Shown: piece after piece, positions 1 through 5,764 of the stretch
How positions within the stretch are numbered: the stretch's first letter is position 1
Layout of the letters: every line of letters starts with the position of its first letter
NCBI GenBank assembly: GCA_023484185.1
Contig: JAMDBC010000099.1
Coordinates: forward strand, 4,222 to 11,901
Direction: 5' to 3'
Source: Chloroflexota bacterium
GTDB taxonomy: Bacteria > Chloroflexota > Anaerolineae > Anaerolineales > Villigracilaceae
Length of the DNA stretch: 7,680 bases
Notes under the pieces: generated by a model
Told to the model about the DNA's origin: nothing
The model's database searches: none
Seen by the model: the letters and a program-made list of their open reading frames with translations, nothing else
Program-made: the position numbers and the translations under genes

Positions 1-2
1 AC

Positions 3-125
3 AACTTGGTGAATGCATTAATCCATCAAGCCAAATTCGAAAATGCCGCTCAAGCCAGACGTTGGTTTGCCGCTCATATCTCCAATGCCTTTTTGTTACT
101 TACCATGCCTTATTCTCTTTCTTGA
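3..125 (+). CDS. possible 3' end of an unidentified gene
   Basis: A reading frame is open from the left edge to a TGA at 123-125, giving about 40 residues that end in LLLTMPYSLS. The stretch has an ordinary amphipathic composition (HQAKFENAAQARRWFAAHIS). I do not recognise the family. Its stop codon lies inside the CTTGA target duplication of the IS21 element, so the stop was already there before insertion and the IS did not change this protein's C-terminus. A second frame is also open across much of this stretch but reads less like protein. The call is therefore weak; it could be the tail of another transposase or simply non-coding. Confidence 0.3.
   Translation, partial: NLVNALIHQAKFENAAQARRWFAAHISNAFLLLTMPYSLS
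121..125. repeat. left target-site duplication of the IS21 element
   Basis: CTTGA directly precedes the left terminus TGCATAATCC and recurs exactly at 2666-2670 directly after the right terminus. A 5-bp duplication is within the 4-8 bp range known for IS21-family transposition. It fixes the element's boundaries and suggests a simple, fairly recent insertion. Confidence 0.85.
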
Positions 126-130
126 TGCAT

Positions 131-219
131 AATCCGGTCCATGCCGCACAGTGAATCCGGAGTATGTCGCACACCGAATCCGGAGCATGCCGCACACTGA
201 ATCCGGGGCATGTCGCACA
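131..219 (+). repeat. four left-end IstA-binding repeats, 23-bp period
   Basis: Four 20-bp units start at 131, 154, 177 and 200, each separated by 3 bp. The consensus is AATCCGGAGCATGYCGCACA. The outermost unit differs in the middle (GGTCC). The period of about two helical turns places the units on nearly the same face of the DNA. Multiple terminal repeats of this kind are the known transposase-binding sites of IS21 elements. The exact binding role here is inferred. Confidence 0.9.
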
Positions 220-297
220 ATAAAGTGGGGAAGAAAAGCGCTGGAAAATCCAACTTCATCGGGTATTCTGTCTGCTCAACAACGAGGAGGCAGGAAG

Positions 298-1821
298 ATG
301 ACCCAGGAGCGATTATCCTTGCGCAAAATACGAGAAGTCTTGAGATTGAAATATGAGATCGGTTTATCCAACCGGGCGATTGCCCGGGCCTGTCAGGTTT
401 CCAATAGCACAGTCGGAGAATATATTGCTCGAGCCGAACAAGCGGGATTGAAATGGCCGTTGCCGGAAAACTGTAGCGAGGAAGATCTGTATCAAAAGTT
501 ATTTCCGGAAGGCGAAACACCGGTTCTGTCTGAGCGCCCGGTTCCGAATTGGGAGGAGATCCACCGTGAACTCTCACGACGCGGGGTGACTTTGATGTTG
601 CTGTGGCAAGAATATCGGGAGAGACACCCGGATGGATATGGCCGAACCCAGTTCTTTGAACATTATCAACGCTGGAATCAATCTCACACCACAAGTATGC
701 GGCTGCCTCACAAAGGCGGTGAAGTGCTGGAAGTGGATTACGCCGGAATGACTATATCCATAACCGATTCAGAAACCGGTGAAATCACTCAGGCACAGGT
801 TTTTGTCGCGGTGCTGCCCGCCAGCAGTTACACCTATGCCGAAATTCAACCAAGCCAGGAACTCAACCACTGGCTGGCTGGTCATGTGCGAGCCTTTGCC
901 TTCTTTGGTGGCACTCCCAAGATCCTGCGTCCGGATAACCTCAAATCCGGTGTGAAGAAACCCAACTATTATGAGCCGGATCTGAATCCCAGCTACCAGG
1001 AATTGGCGGAACATTATCATATGGCTGTTCTGCCTGCTCGAGTTAAAAAACCTAAAGATAAAAGCCACGCGGAAAACGGTGTGCAAAATGTAGAGCGCTG
1101 GATCTTGGCGCCTTTACGCAATCATGTCTTCTTCAGCATTGCCGAAGCTAATCATGCGATTGCGCCGCTGCTGGAAGCGCTCAACCAAAAAGAAATGCAG
1201 CACCTGGGAAAATCGCGCCGCCAATTATTCGAAGAAGTGGATCAGTCTGCATTGCTTCCACTCCCAGAGCACTCCTATGAATTTGCCCGCTGGAAAAATG
1301 CACGCGTGAACATTGATTATCACGTGGCCTTTGAAGGCCATTATTACAGCGTGCCGCACGCCCTGGTGGGTCAGGAAGTTCGCATTCGTGCCACCGAACA
1401 TATATTGGAGATCTTTCAACGTGACAAGCAGGTAGCCATTCACCCACTGAACAGTGTTCAGGGACGCTTTTCCACTTGCCCGGATCACATGCCTGCCCAT
1501 CACCGCTTTGTGCTCAATACCGATTCGGATTGGTTGTTGCGTGAAGCAGCCAAGGTGGGTCCGCAGACCGCTGCCTACATGACTGCATTATTGCATTCCC
1601 GTCCTTATCCGCAACAAGCCTTTCGTACCTGTCTTGGCGTTTTGGATCTGGCACGCAAACACTCTCAGACGCACCTCGAGTTAGCTTGCCAGCACTTGCT
1701 GCCTACACATTTGTTCAGCTACCAGGATTTGAAATCCGAGTTGGAGCATCTTTCGAAGGATGTATCCACCGATCCGCTGCCTGCCCACGAAAATGTGCGC
1801 GGCGATAGCTATTATCACTAA
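298..1821 (+). CDS. istA: IS21-family DDE transposase IstA
   Basis: IstA carries out DNA cleavage and strand transfer for the IS. The ATG at 298 is chosen because GAGGAGG (284-290) lies 7 nt upstream; the frame stays open upstream to a GTG at 151, but that stretch is the terminal-repeat array. The product has 507 residues. Residues about 5-50 form a helix-turn-helix (LSNRAIARACQVSNSTVGEYI). The integrase-fold core has Asp147 in EVDYAG, Asp213 in LRPDNLKS and Glu259 in KSHAENG, a complete catalytic triad. The C-terminal part contains the Mu-transposase-like beta-barrel region (HVAFEGHYYSVPHALVGQEV). No frameshift or premature stop is seen. The length is at the upper end for the family. istB follows after 9 bp, and the pair is expected to be co-transcribed. 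Confidence 0.96.
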   Translation: MTQERLSLRKIREVLRLKYEIGLSNRAIARACQVSNSTVGEYIARAEQAGLKWPLPENCSEEDLYQKLFPEGETPVLSERPVPNWEEIHRELSRRGVTLMLLWQEYRERHPDGYGRTQFFEHYQRWNQSHTTSMRLPHKGGEVLEVDYAGMTISITDSETGEITQAQVFVAVLPASSYTYAEIQPSQELNHWLAGHVRAFAFFGGTPKILRPDNLKSGVKKPNYYEPDLNPSYQELAEHYHMAVLPARVKKPKDKSHAENGVQNVERWILAPLRNHVFFSIAEANHAIAPLLEALNQKEMQHLGKSRRQLFEEVDQSALLPLPEHSYEFARWKNARVNIDYHVAFEGHYYSVPHALVGQEVRIRATEHILEIFQRDKQVAIHPLNSVQGRFSTCPDHMPAHHRFVLNTDSDWLLREAAKVGPQTAAYMTALLHSRPYPQQAFRTCLGVLDLARKHSQTHLELACQHLLPTHLFSYQDLKSELEHLSKDVSTDPLPAHENVRGDSYYH

Positions 1822-1830
1822 GGAGATATT

Positions 1831-2580
1831 ATGACCTTGCAAACGCTCTATGACCAGTTGCTTGAACTGCGCATCCCCGCTTTTCGCCAAGCCTTGCAGG
1901 AACAGCAATCCAATTCCAAATATACTGACCTTGCTTTTGAAGACCGGCTAGCACTACTCGTGGATCATGAATGCACACAACGCCGCGAGAACCGTATTCG
2001 ACGCAACATCCATACTGCAGCTTTTCCAATTTCTGCCAGCTTGGAAGATCTCGATATCTCGCCAGCTCGTGGGTTGGAGCGCCGCTCTGTTCTTGAACTT
2101 GGACAATGCAACTGGATCACTGCCCGCCAGAATATGATCGTGCTTGGACCGACCGGTTCTGGAAAATCTTTTTGCGCTTGTGCATTTGGAACGGCTGCGG
2201 CCCGCAATGGTTTCACCGTGCGTTATCACCGCACTTCCCGTTTACTCCACGTGCTCACTCAAGTTCGCGCGGATGGATCCTTGACTAATTTTCTACGCTC
2301 GCTGGCCAGGATCAATCTACTGGTGCTCGATGATTGGATGAGGGATGCGATCACAATACAAAATGCCCAGGATATTTTGGAAGTTCTTGATGATCGCTTC
2401 GGACACACTGCCACTCTGATCGCCAGCCAGGTTCCAATTGTGGATTGGCATCGCCGAATTCCAGACCCCACTTTGGCAGACGCCATTTTAGATCGTCTCG
2501 TTCATAATGCTCATCGCATTGAACTGAAAGGAGAATCGCAAAGAAAACTCAGAGCAAAACGGAGCATGGCGAACACTTAA
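1831..2580 (+). CDS. istB: IS21-family AAA+ ATPase helper IstB
   Basis: IstB is the ATP-dependent helper that assembles on target DNA and stimulates IstA. The 249-residue product, normal for the family, has a Walker A loop GPTGSGKS at residues 106-113 and a Walker B strand INLLVLDD at 161-168. Downstream, LIASQVPIVDWHRRIPD and ILDRLVHNAHRIEL match the usual IstB C-terminal pattern, including the sensor and arginine-finger region. The N-terminal 70 residues are the helical IstA-interacting domain. AAGGAG at 1820-1825 overlaps the istA stop codon and sits 5 nt before the ATG, so translation is probably coupled to istA. The gene appears intact. Confidence 0.96.
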   Translation: MTLQTLYDQLLELRIPAFRQALQEQQSNSKYTDLAFEDRLALLVDHECTQRRENRIRRNIHTAAFPISASLEDLDISPARGLERRSVLELGQCNWITARQNMIVLGPTGSGKSFCACAFGTAAARNGFTVRYHRTSRLLHVLTQVRADGSLTNFLRSLARINLLVLDDWMRDAITIQNAQDILEVLDDRFGHTATLIASQVPIVDWHRRIPDPTLADAILDRLVHNAHRIELKGESQRKLRAKRSMANT

Positions 2581-2618
2581 GGTACAATCCCAACCACAGC
2601 GCTTTTCTCTCTCCTCGC

Positions 2619-2660
2619 TGTGCGGCATGCTCCGGATTCAGTGTGCGATTTGACCGGATT
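2619..2660 (-). repeat. two right-end IstA-binding repeats
   Basis: Read on the minus strand, two copies of the left-end unit occur here. The outer one (2660-2642) is shortened to 19 bp, and the inner one (2638-2619) is identical to the left unit at 177-196. They are separated by 3 bp, keeping the spacing of the left array. Two copies against four on the left is the asymmetry often seen in IS21 elements. Confidence 0.9.
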
Positions 2661-2665
2661 AAGCA

Positions 2666-2670
2666 CTTGA
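2666..2670. repeat. right target-site duplication of the IS21 element
   Basis: CTTGA repeats the left copy at 121-125 exactly and follows the right terminus (ending AAGCA at 2665). Joining the two flanks through one copy gives TTTCTTGAGAAAACC as the probable pre-insertion sequence. Confidence 0.85.
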
Positions 2671-2699
2671 GAAAACCATAAACACACTCACTTGTTACC

Positions 2700-2728
2700 T
2701 TGACATATTAAAATGGAATGATTAACAT
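2700..2728 (+). promoter_or_regulatory. sigma70-type promoter of the ubiquitin-like operon
   Basis: A perfect -35 box TTGACA (2700-2705) is followed by a 17-bp spacer and a -10 box TAACAT (2723-2728, 4 of 6 consensus positions). Transcription should begin near 2735, leaving a short leader before the start codon at 2766. Both boxes lie outside the IS21 element, so this is the native promoter and was not created by the insertion. It also excludes the ATG at 2718 as a start, since that codon lies in the spacer. Confidence 0.65.
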
Positions 2729-2765
2729 TGTACTCATACGTTATCTAGAAAGAGAGGAAGGAACT

Positions 2766-3449
2766 ATGTCTCAATTTATGATCTTCATACCTACGGGAAA
2801 ATTATCAGTCGCTCCATCAAACGACGACGATGCCGCTGCGCGGAGGAGGAAGGAGTTACGAGAAAAGCTTCTTCGAGGGGATGAAGTCGTTGTAACCCAA
2901 GAGGGCCAAGTTGAAGAAAAAGGAAAGCAGGATCCCAAGAAGCCTGCGCCCATTGAAATTCCTCCGGGGAAACTAGCCGCGAGTTTCTTTTGGTATGAGC
3001 AAGATCCCGAACTTCTCGAGTCTGAAAAACAGGCAATGCAACAGTTTTTCCCTGAGTTTAAGCTTGAAAAATTGGAAGATGATGGGCGATTATGCTGGGT
3101 GGGCCAGGTGGCACCCAAGAATGTGCGCAAGAACGCGGTTTGGAGCCTGCAAGTGATATACGACAATAATCACCCACACAAAAGTAGCTATGGAGGTTCA
3201 ATGAGAGTCTATTCTATTGAACCAGACTTGGATAAAATGCATTCGGAAATTGGGCCGATTCCTCATCTGCTTCGTGACTCGCGGGGGCATGTCTATATTT
3301 GTACAGCGCGCCCAGAAGATGTTCAAGTCGGCGAGACTCAAACATCTGCTGCCTCTGCTCTTGCTTGGGCCGCCAAGTGGATCACTGTCTTTGAACTTTG
3401 GTTGGCTGGGGATGTAAAAACTGAAGAGTTTCGCGACCATACCTTTTGA
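2766..3449 (+). CDS. bacterial E2-like ubiquitin-conjugating enzyme homologue
   Basis: Probable E2-fold protein that would accept a modifier from the adjacent E1 and pass it to a target. It has 227 residues; the ATG at 2766 is chosen because GAGGAAGGA (2754-2762) precedes it and the promoter ends just upstream. Residues 1-70 are a charged, low-complexity N-terminal extension rich in Lys, Glu and Pro. From about residue 85 the pattern follows prokaryotic E2s: a strand with VWSLQVIYDNNHPH (His136, His138), then IPHLLRDSRGHVYIC, with His167 and candidate catalytic Cys179. It closes with an aromatic helix, AWAAKWITVFELWLAG, as in many bacterial E2-like families. This motif match and the JAB and E1 neighbours support the call; overall similarity to eukaryotic E2s is low. 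It is the first gene of the operon. Confidence 0.72.
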   Translation: MSQFMIFIPTGKLSVAPSNDDDAAARRRKELREKLLRGDEVVVTQEGQVEEKGKQDPKKPAPIEIPPGKLAASFFWYEQDPELLESEKQAMQQFFPEFKLEKLEDDGRLCWVGQVAPKNVRKNAVWSLQVIYDNNHPHKSSYGGSMRVYSIEPDLDKMHSEIGPIPHLLRDSRGHVYICTARPEDVQVGETQTSAASALAWAAKWITVFELWLAGDVKTEEFRDHTF

Positions 3450-3468
3450 GATTCAGATCGTACCAAAT

Positions 3469-3915
3469 ATGATGGCGAATTCTACTTATCGAGTGATTAT
3501 TTCAGATAAAGCATATCGAGGGATTCTTGCGGAAACATTCGAGAACATAGGGACTGAAACGGGGGGTATATTTTTGGGAAAGTACGAGAGAGGGGTGTGG
3601 TACATTATTGAAAATTTGGATCCAGGCCCTAATTCAATATTCGAACCTGCATACTTTGAATACGATACGCCGTATGTTAATCATTTGGCGAACAAGATAG
3701 CCAGGTTCTATAAGACTGGTTTAGAGCTAATCGGCCTATGGCACCGCCATCCTGGAAGTTTTTCATCGTTTTCGGCAACTGATGATTCTACTAATATTAA
3801 GTACGCCAATTCACACGACTACGGAGCAATCTCAGCCTTAGTAAACCTAGACCCAGACTTCCGGTTGACAGTCTATCATGTCTCATCTCCATTGAGACCG
3901 AACTCGATTACCTAG
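3469..3915 (+). CDS. JAB/JAMM-domain isopeptidase, catalytic half, frameshifted C-terminus
   Basis: Zinc-dependent deubiquitinase-like peptidase of the Mov34/MPN/JAB family. Such enzymes mature or remove ubiquitin-like modifiers. The JAMM motif is complete: Glu30 in TETGG, then His92-x-His94-P, seven residues, Ser102, two residues, Asp105 (LWHRHPGSFSSFSATD). The 148-residue product ends abruptly with LRPNSIT because a 22-bp insertion at 3898-3919 shifts the frame and gives a TAG at 3913. Without it the protein continues as PLRYDQVGFLVGNNNMP and runs to 4465 (324 residues). The truncated product retains every catalytic residue, so activity may survive. Start: tandem ATGs at 3469 and 3472, no strong ribosome site; 19 bp after the E2 stop, which suggests coupling. 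Confidence 0.88.
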   Translation: MMANSTYRVIISDKAYRGILAETFENIGTETGGIFLGKYERGVWYIIENLDPGPNSIFEPAYFEYDTPYVNHLANKIARFYKTGLELIGLWHRHPGSFSSFSATDDSTNIKYANSHDYGAISALVNLDPDFRLTVYHVSSPLRPNSIT

Positions 3916-3919
3916 AGTC
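3892..3919 (+). repeat. 28-bp direct repeat, copy 1 (templated insertion in the JAB gene)
   Basis: The 28 bp beginning TTGAGACCGAACTCG are identical to 4221-4248. The first six bases (TTGAGA, 3892-3897) look native to this site and serve as microhomology. The remaining 22 (3898-3919) are the extra bases, since deleting them joins the JAB frame to the downstream frame without any other change. Confidence 0.92.
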
Positions 3920-4465
3920 TACGATCAAGTCGGCTTCTTAGTGGGAAACAATAATATGCCGGCCAGTTTTTTCGAGGTGAAGAGTTTCGAAGACTTCAGG
4001 CCTTCGAAGAGGCATGCATTCGAACATCGTGACATTACAGCATCACCGATGCGAAGGCAAGTATCGACCCAGTCCCATACTATCGCTAAGACTTCACTTT
4101 TCTCTTGGTTGGTTAGAAGAGGAACAAGCTCTTCTACAACTGATGAAAGGCGGCCGCGTAAAGGAATGCCATCATCTGTTGTGTCTTCTAGGGCCGAGGG
4201 AAATGCTGTGATTGACATGGTTGAGACCGAACTCGATTACCTAGAGTCGCAAATGGACTATGATTTTAAGATGAAAATGATTAGTGATAATGAGTTATTG
4301 ATCTCAATGGTATATAAGCGATCTATGAAGGCTTACCCAAAGGCGCTAAGCTTTATATTTGGCATCAATGGTCAAACGAAATATGTTATAGCGAACAGAA
4401 GAACGTATCAATATGCCCCTAGTTTCATCCGCACTTATTTGGGTGAAATTATAGACGCGGAATAA
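3920..4465 (+). pseudogene. severed C-terminal half of the JAB-domain protein
   Basis: This is the continuation of the JAB gene in the shifted frame: YDQVGFLVGNNNMPASFFEV onward to a TAA at 4463-4465. It follows residue 143 of the catalytic half once the 22-bp insertion is removed. It begins with the last strand of the JAB fold, then a Ser/Thr/Arg-rich linker of roughly 80 residues, then a compact domain of about 85 residues starting at NAVIDMVETELDYLE (nt 4202) and including KAYPKALSFIFG. That end domain has an RWD/E2-like look (acidic helix followed by strands and a YP turn), but I cannot assign it. A separate product could start only at the GTG at 3941 or the ATG at 3956, neither with a ribosome site. 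The open frame suggests the break is recent, or an assembly error. Confidence 0.75.
4221..4248 (+). repeat. 28-bp direct repeat, copy 2 (donor copy)
   Basis: Identical to 3892-3919. Here it is in frame and encodes ETELDYLES within the C-terminal domain of the JAB protein, which marks it as the original copy. The offset between copies is 329 bp. Confidence 0.92.
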
Positions 4466-4491
4466 AACCAAAGGTTGTTAGACGAATCCTT

Positions 4492-5631
4492 ATGGAGCCA
4501 TTGAAACCAGACCTTAAAGTCCTCCTTCCACCTAGTTTGGATGAGTCCAATTACATTGGAGATTTATTTGGATATTATCATCCCGCCTCCGGAGTATTTA
4601 ATATTTTAGCTTGGGACGAGGAAACCAGAAAATCATTCTCAGGTTCTCGTCTGGATCTCATAGGGCGGATTGTCGCCTCTGGCAATCAAGCAGAGTCCGG
4701 TACTGATCTTCTATTGGGATACAGAACTGGTGAAGGTCTGCAATTCCAAGTGGGAGGCAGTTTGTGTAAAAAAGAATTTTACAATCTGCTACAAAATGTG
4801 TTTTCGAGAAATACTGGAATCCTAGAGACGGACTGGATGCTAGATAAAACCGCTTTCGTTCTCGGCTGTGGCTCTGTTGGCAGTCTGGTCGCGCTTGAAC
4901 TCGCCCGGGCTGGCGTTGGTAATTTCGTCCTCGTGGACAATGATATTTTTAACTATCACAATATCTGTAGACACCAATGTGGGATTCATGAAGTAGGCGA
5001 ATACAAGGTTCAGGCGATGCGAGAACGAATACTTGAGATAAACCCTTTAGCAAAGGTGTATGACTACATTTCAACATTGGAAATGCTGCCTAAAGACACG
5101 TTTGATAAACATTGTAGACCCGGAACAATCCTGATAAGTTGCGCCGATAATAGAGATGCTGATCATTATTCAAGCAAAATGGCACGAACTTATTCGATTC
5201 CCTTTGTTTCGATTGGGTTATGGGAAAGAGCATTTGCGGGCGAGATATTCTATTTCCTACCCCAAGAAAATATGCCTTGCTATGAATGCGCGATTGGAAA
5301 AGGTCAAGGTACAGCAAGGCAATCAGTGAGTAGAAGAGTTTATACTACTCAGGAGAACTTGGAGGAAGTGAATTTTGAACCGGGCATATCTGTTGATATT
5401 GATTATGTGACGCTAATAGCCATAAAACTAATATTGGATCTTTTCAACTACGATAACCCGCGATTTACCCCGAGATTAATAAATCGGTTGACGCAATATA
5501 CGCTTATCTGTAATACGAATGAGACAGCAATCGGCGGCGAACTGGCCGAAATATTCTCATATCCATTGCAGGTAACGACATCGATCAAGGTGAGTTTTAA
5601 AAGCCCCTGCCCTCCATGTCGCTATTCATAA
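4492..5631 (+). CDS. ThiF/E1-like ubiquitin-activating enzyme homologue
   Basis: E1-superfamily adenylating enzyme that would activate the C-terminus of a ubiquitin-like modifier with ATP. In 379 residues, the Rossmann-type adenylation domain starts near residue 118: FVLGCGSVGS (nucleotide loop GCGSVG at 125-130), FVLVDNDIFNYHNICRHQCG (the D-x-D plus N-x-x-R signature), EYKVQAMRERILEINPLAKV, and ILISCADNRDADHY in place of the usual DCTDN strand. Zinc-site pairs are Cys263/Cys266 and Cys373/Cys376. Residues 1-115 form an extra N-terminal domain I cannot identify. No thioester cysteine is assigned. The ATG at 4492 lacks a strong ribosome site and is 26 bp after the JAB frame. Lying beside E2 and JAB genes favours protein conjugation over thiamin or molybdopterin synthesis. 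Confidence 0.9.
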   Translation: MEPLKPDLKVLLPPSLDESNYIGDLFGYYHPASGVFNILAWDEETRKSFSGSRLDLIGRIVASGNQAESGTDLLLGYRTGEGLQFQVGGSLCKKEFYNLLQNVFSRNTGILETDWMLDKTAFVLGCGSVGSLVALELARAGVGNFVLVDNDIFNYHNICRHQCGIHEVGEYKVQAMRERILEINPLAKVYDYISTLEMLPKDTFDKHCRPGTILISCADNRDADHYSSKMARTYSIPFVSIGLWERAFAGEIFYFLPQENMPCYECAIGKGQGTARQSVSRRVYTTQENLEEVNFEPGISVDIDYVTLIAIKLILDLFNYDNPRFTPRLINRLTQYTLICNTNETAIGGELAEIFSYPLQVTTSIKVSFKSPCPPCRYS

Positions 5632-5650
5632 TCTATAGATCCAAGCAAAC

Positions 5651-5764
5651 ATGAGAGGCAACGACTCCATACGAAAGTCAGAACTTGAAACTTTGCTGAA
5701 CAAATATGGGTATGGTCATCTGAATTCAGGAAACTTCGAATCGCGGCCAAGGAGGTACAAGTGA
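5651..5764 (+). CDS. possible 37-residue operon protein, unknown function
   Basis: A short frame (MRGNDSIRKSELETLLNKYG...) starts 19 bp after the E1 stop. Its TGA overlaps the GTG start of the next gene in a GTGA arrangement (5761-5764), a common sign of translational coupling. It is rich in charged residues with a short predicted helix (KSELETLLNKYG) and has no cysteine, no membrane segment and no diglycine end. No good ribosome site precedes the ATG. It may be a real small protein, a coupling leader, or a chance ORF. I do not recognise it. Confidence 0.4.
   Translation: MRGNDSIRKSELETLLNKYGYGHLNSGNFESRPRRYK
5749..5755 (+). promoter_or_regulatory. strong ribosome-binding site fixing the GTG start at 5761
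   Basis: AAGGAGG ends 5 nt before GTG. It decides in favour of this non-ATG start, which also matches the start of the duplicated N-terminal peptide at 6479, where the start is ATG. Confidence 0.85.

Larger units (their letters stand above)
126..2665 (+). mobile_element. complete IS21-family insertion sequence
   Basis: The 2540-bp element is bounded by inverted termini (left TGCATAATCCGGTC, right TGCTTAATCCGGTC when read inward, 13 of 14 identical) and flanked by a 5-bp CTTGA duplication. It carries the two-gene istA-istB arrangement, with both genes intact and transcribed rightward. Each terminus holds several copies of a 20-bp sequence, as is typical of this family, where they bind the IstA transposase. 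Intact genes, ends and target duplication suggest the copy could still be mobile. It sits 34 bp left of the promoter of the ubiquitin-like operon and in the same orientation, so it is a neighbour, not a part, of that operon. Confidence 0.95.

Noticed and set aside
131..219. Evenly spaced repeats as a CRISPR array or plasmid iterons
   Set aside because: The units are separated by only 3 bp, recur inverted at the other end of an IS21 element, and lie inside its target duplication.
151..297. GTG at 151 as the istA start, adding 49 residues
   Set aside because: The added part is encoded by the terminal-repeat array, and the ATG at 298 has a strong ribosome site 7 nt upstream.
2718..2765. Earlier ATG at 2718 as start of the E2-like gene
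   Set aside because: It lies between the -35 and -10 boxes, upstream of the likely transcript start, and has no ribosome site, whereas 2766 has a good one.
2766..2814. Ubiquitin-like beginning in the E2 N-terminus (FMIFIPTGKLSV recalls the first hairpin of ubiquitin)
   Set aside because: What follows is a charged, low-complexity stretch with no further beta-grasp pattern and no diglycine end, so the likeness is probably chance.
3925..4218. Reverse-strand 97-codon ORF opposite the JAB gene
   Set aside because: It runs antisense to a frame that is explained by the reconstructed JAB protein and has no ribosome site or recognisable domain.
3892..4248. The 28-bp repeat as a transposon footprint or phase-variation switch
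   Set aside because: There are no inverted ends or transposase, and deletion between the copies would remove 329 bp and still leave the frame broken. A templated 22-bp insertion explains everything.
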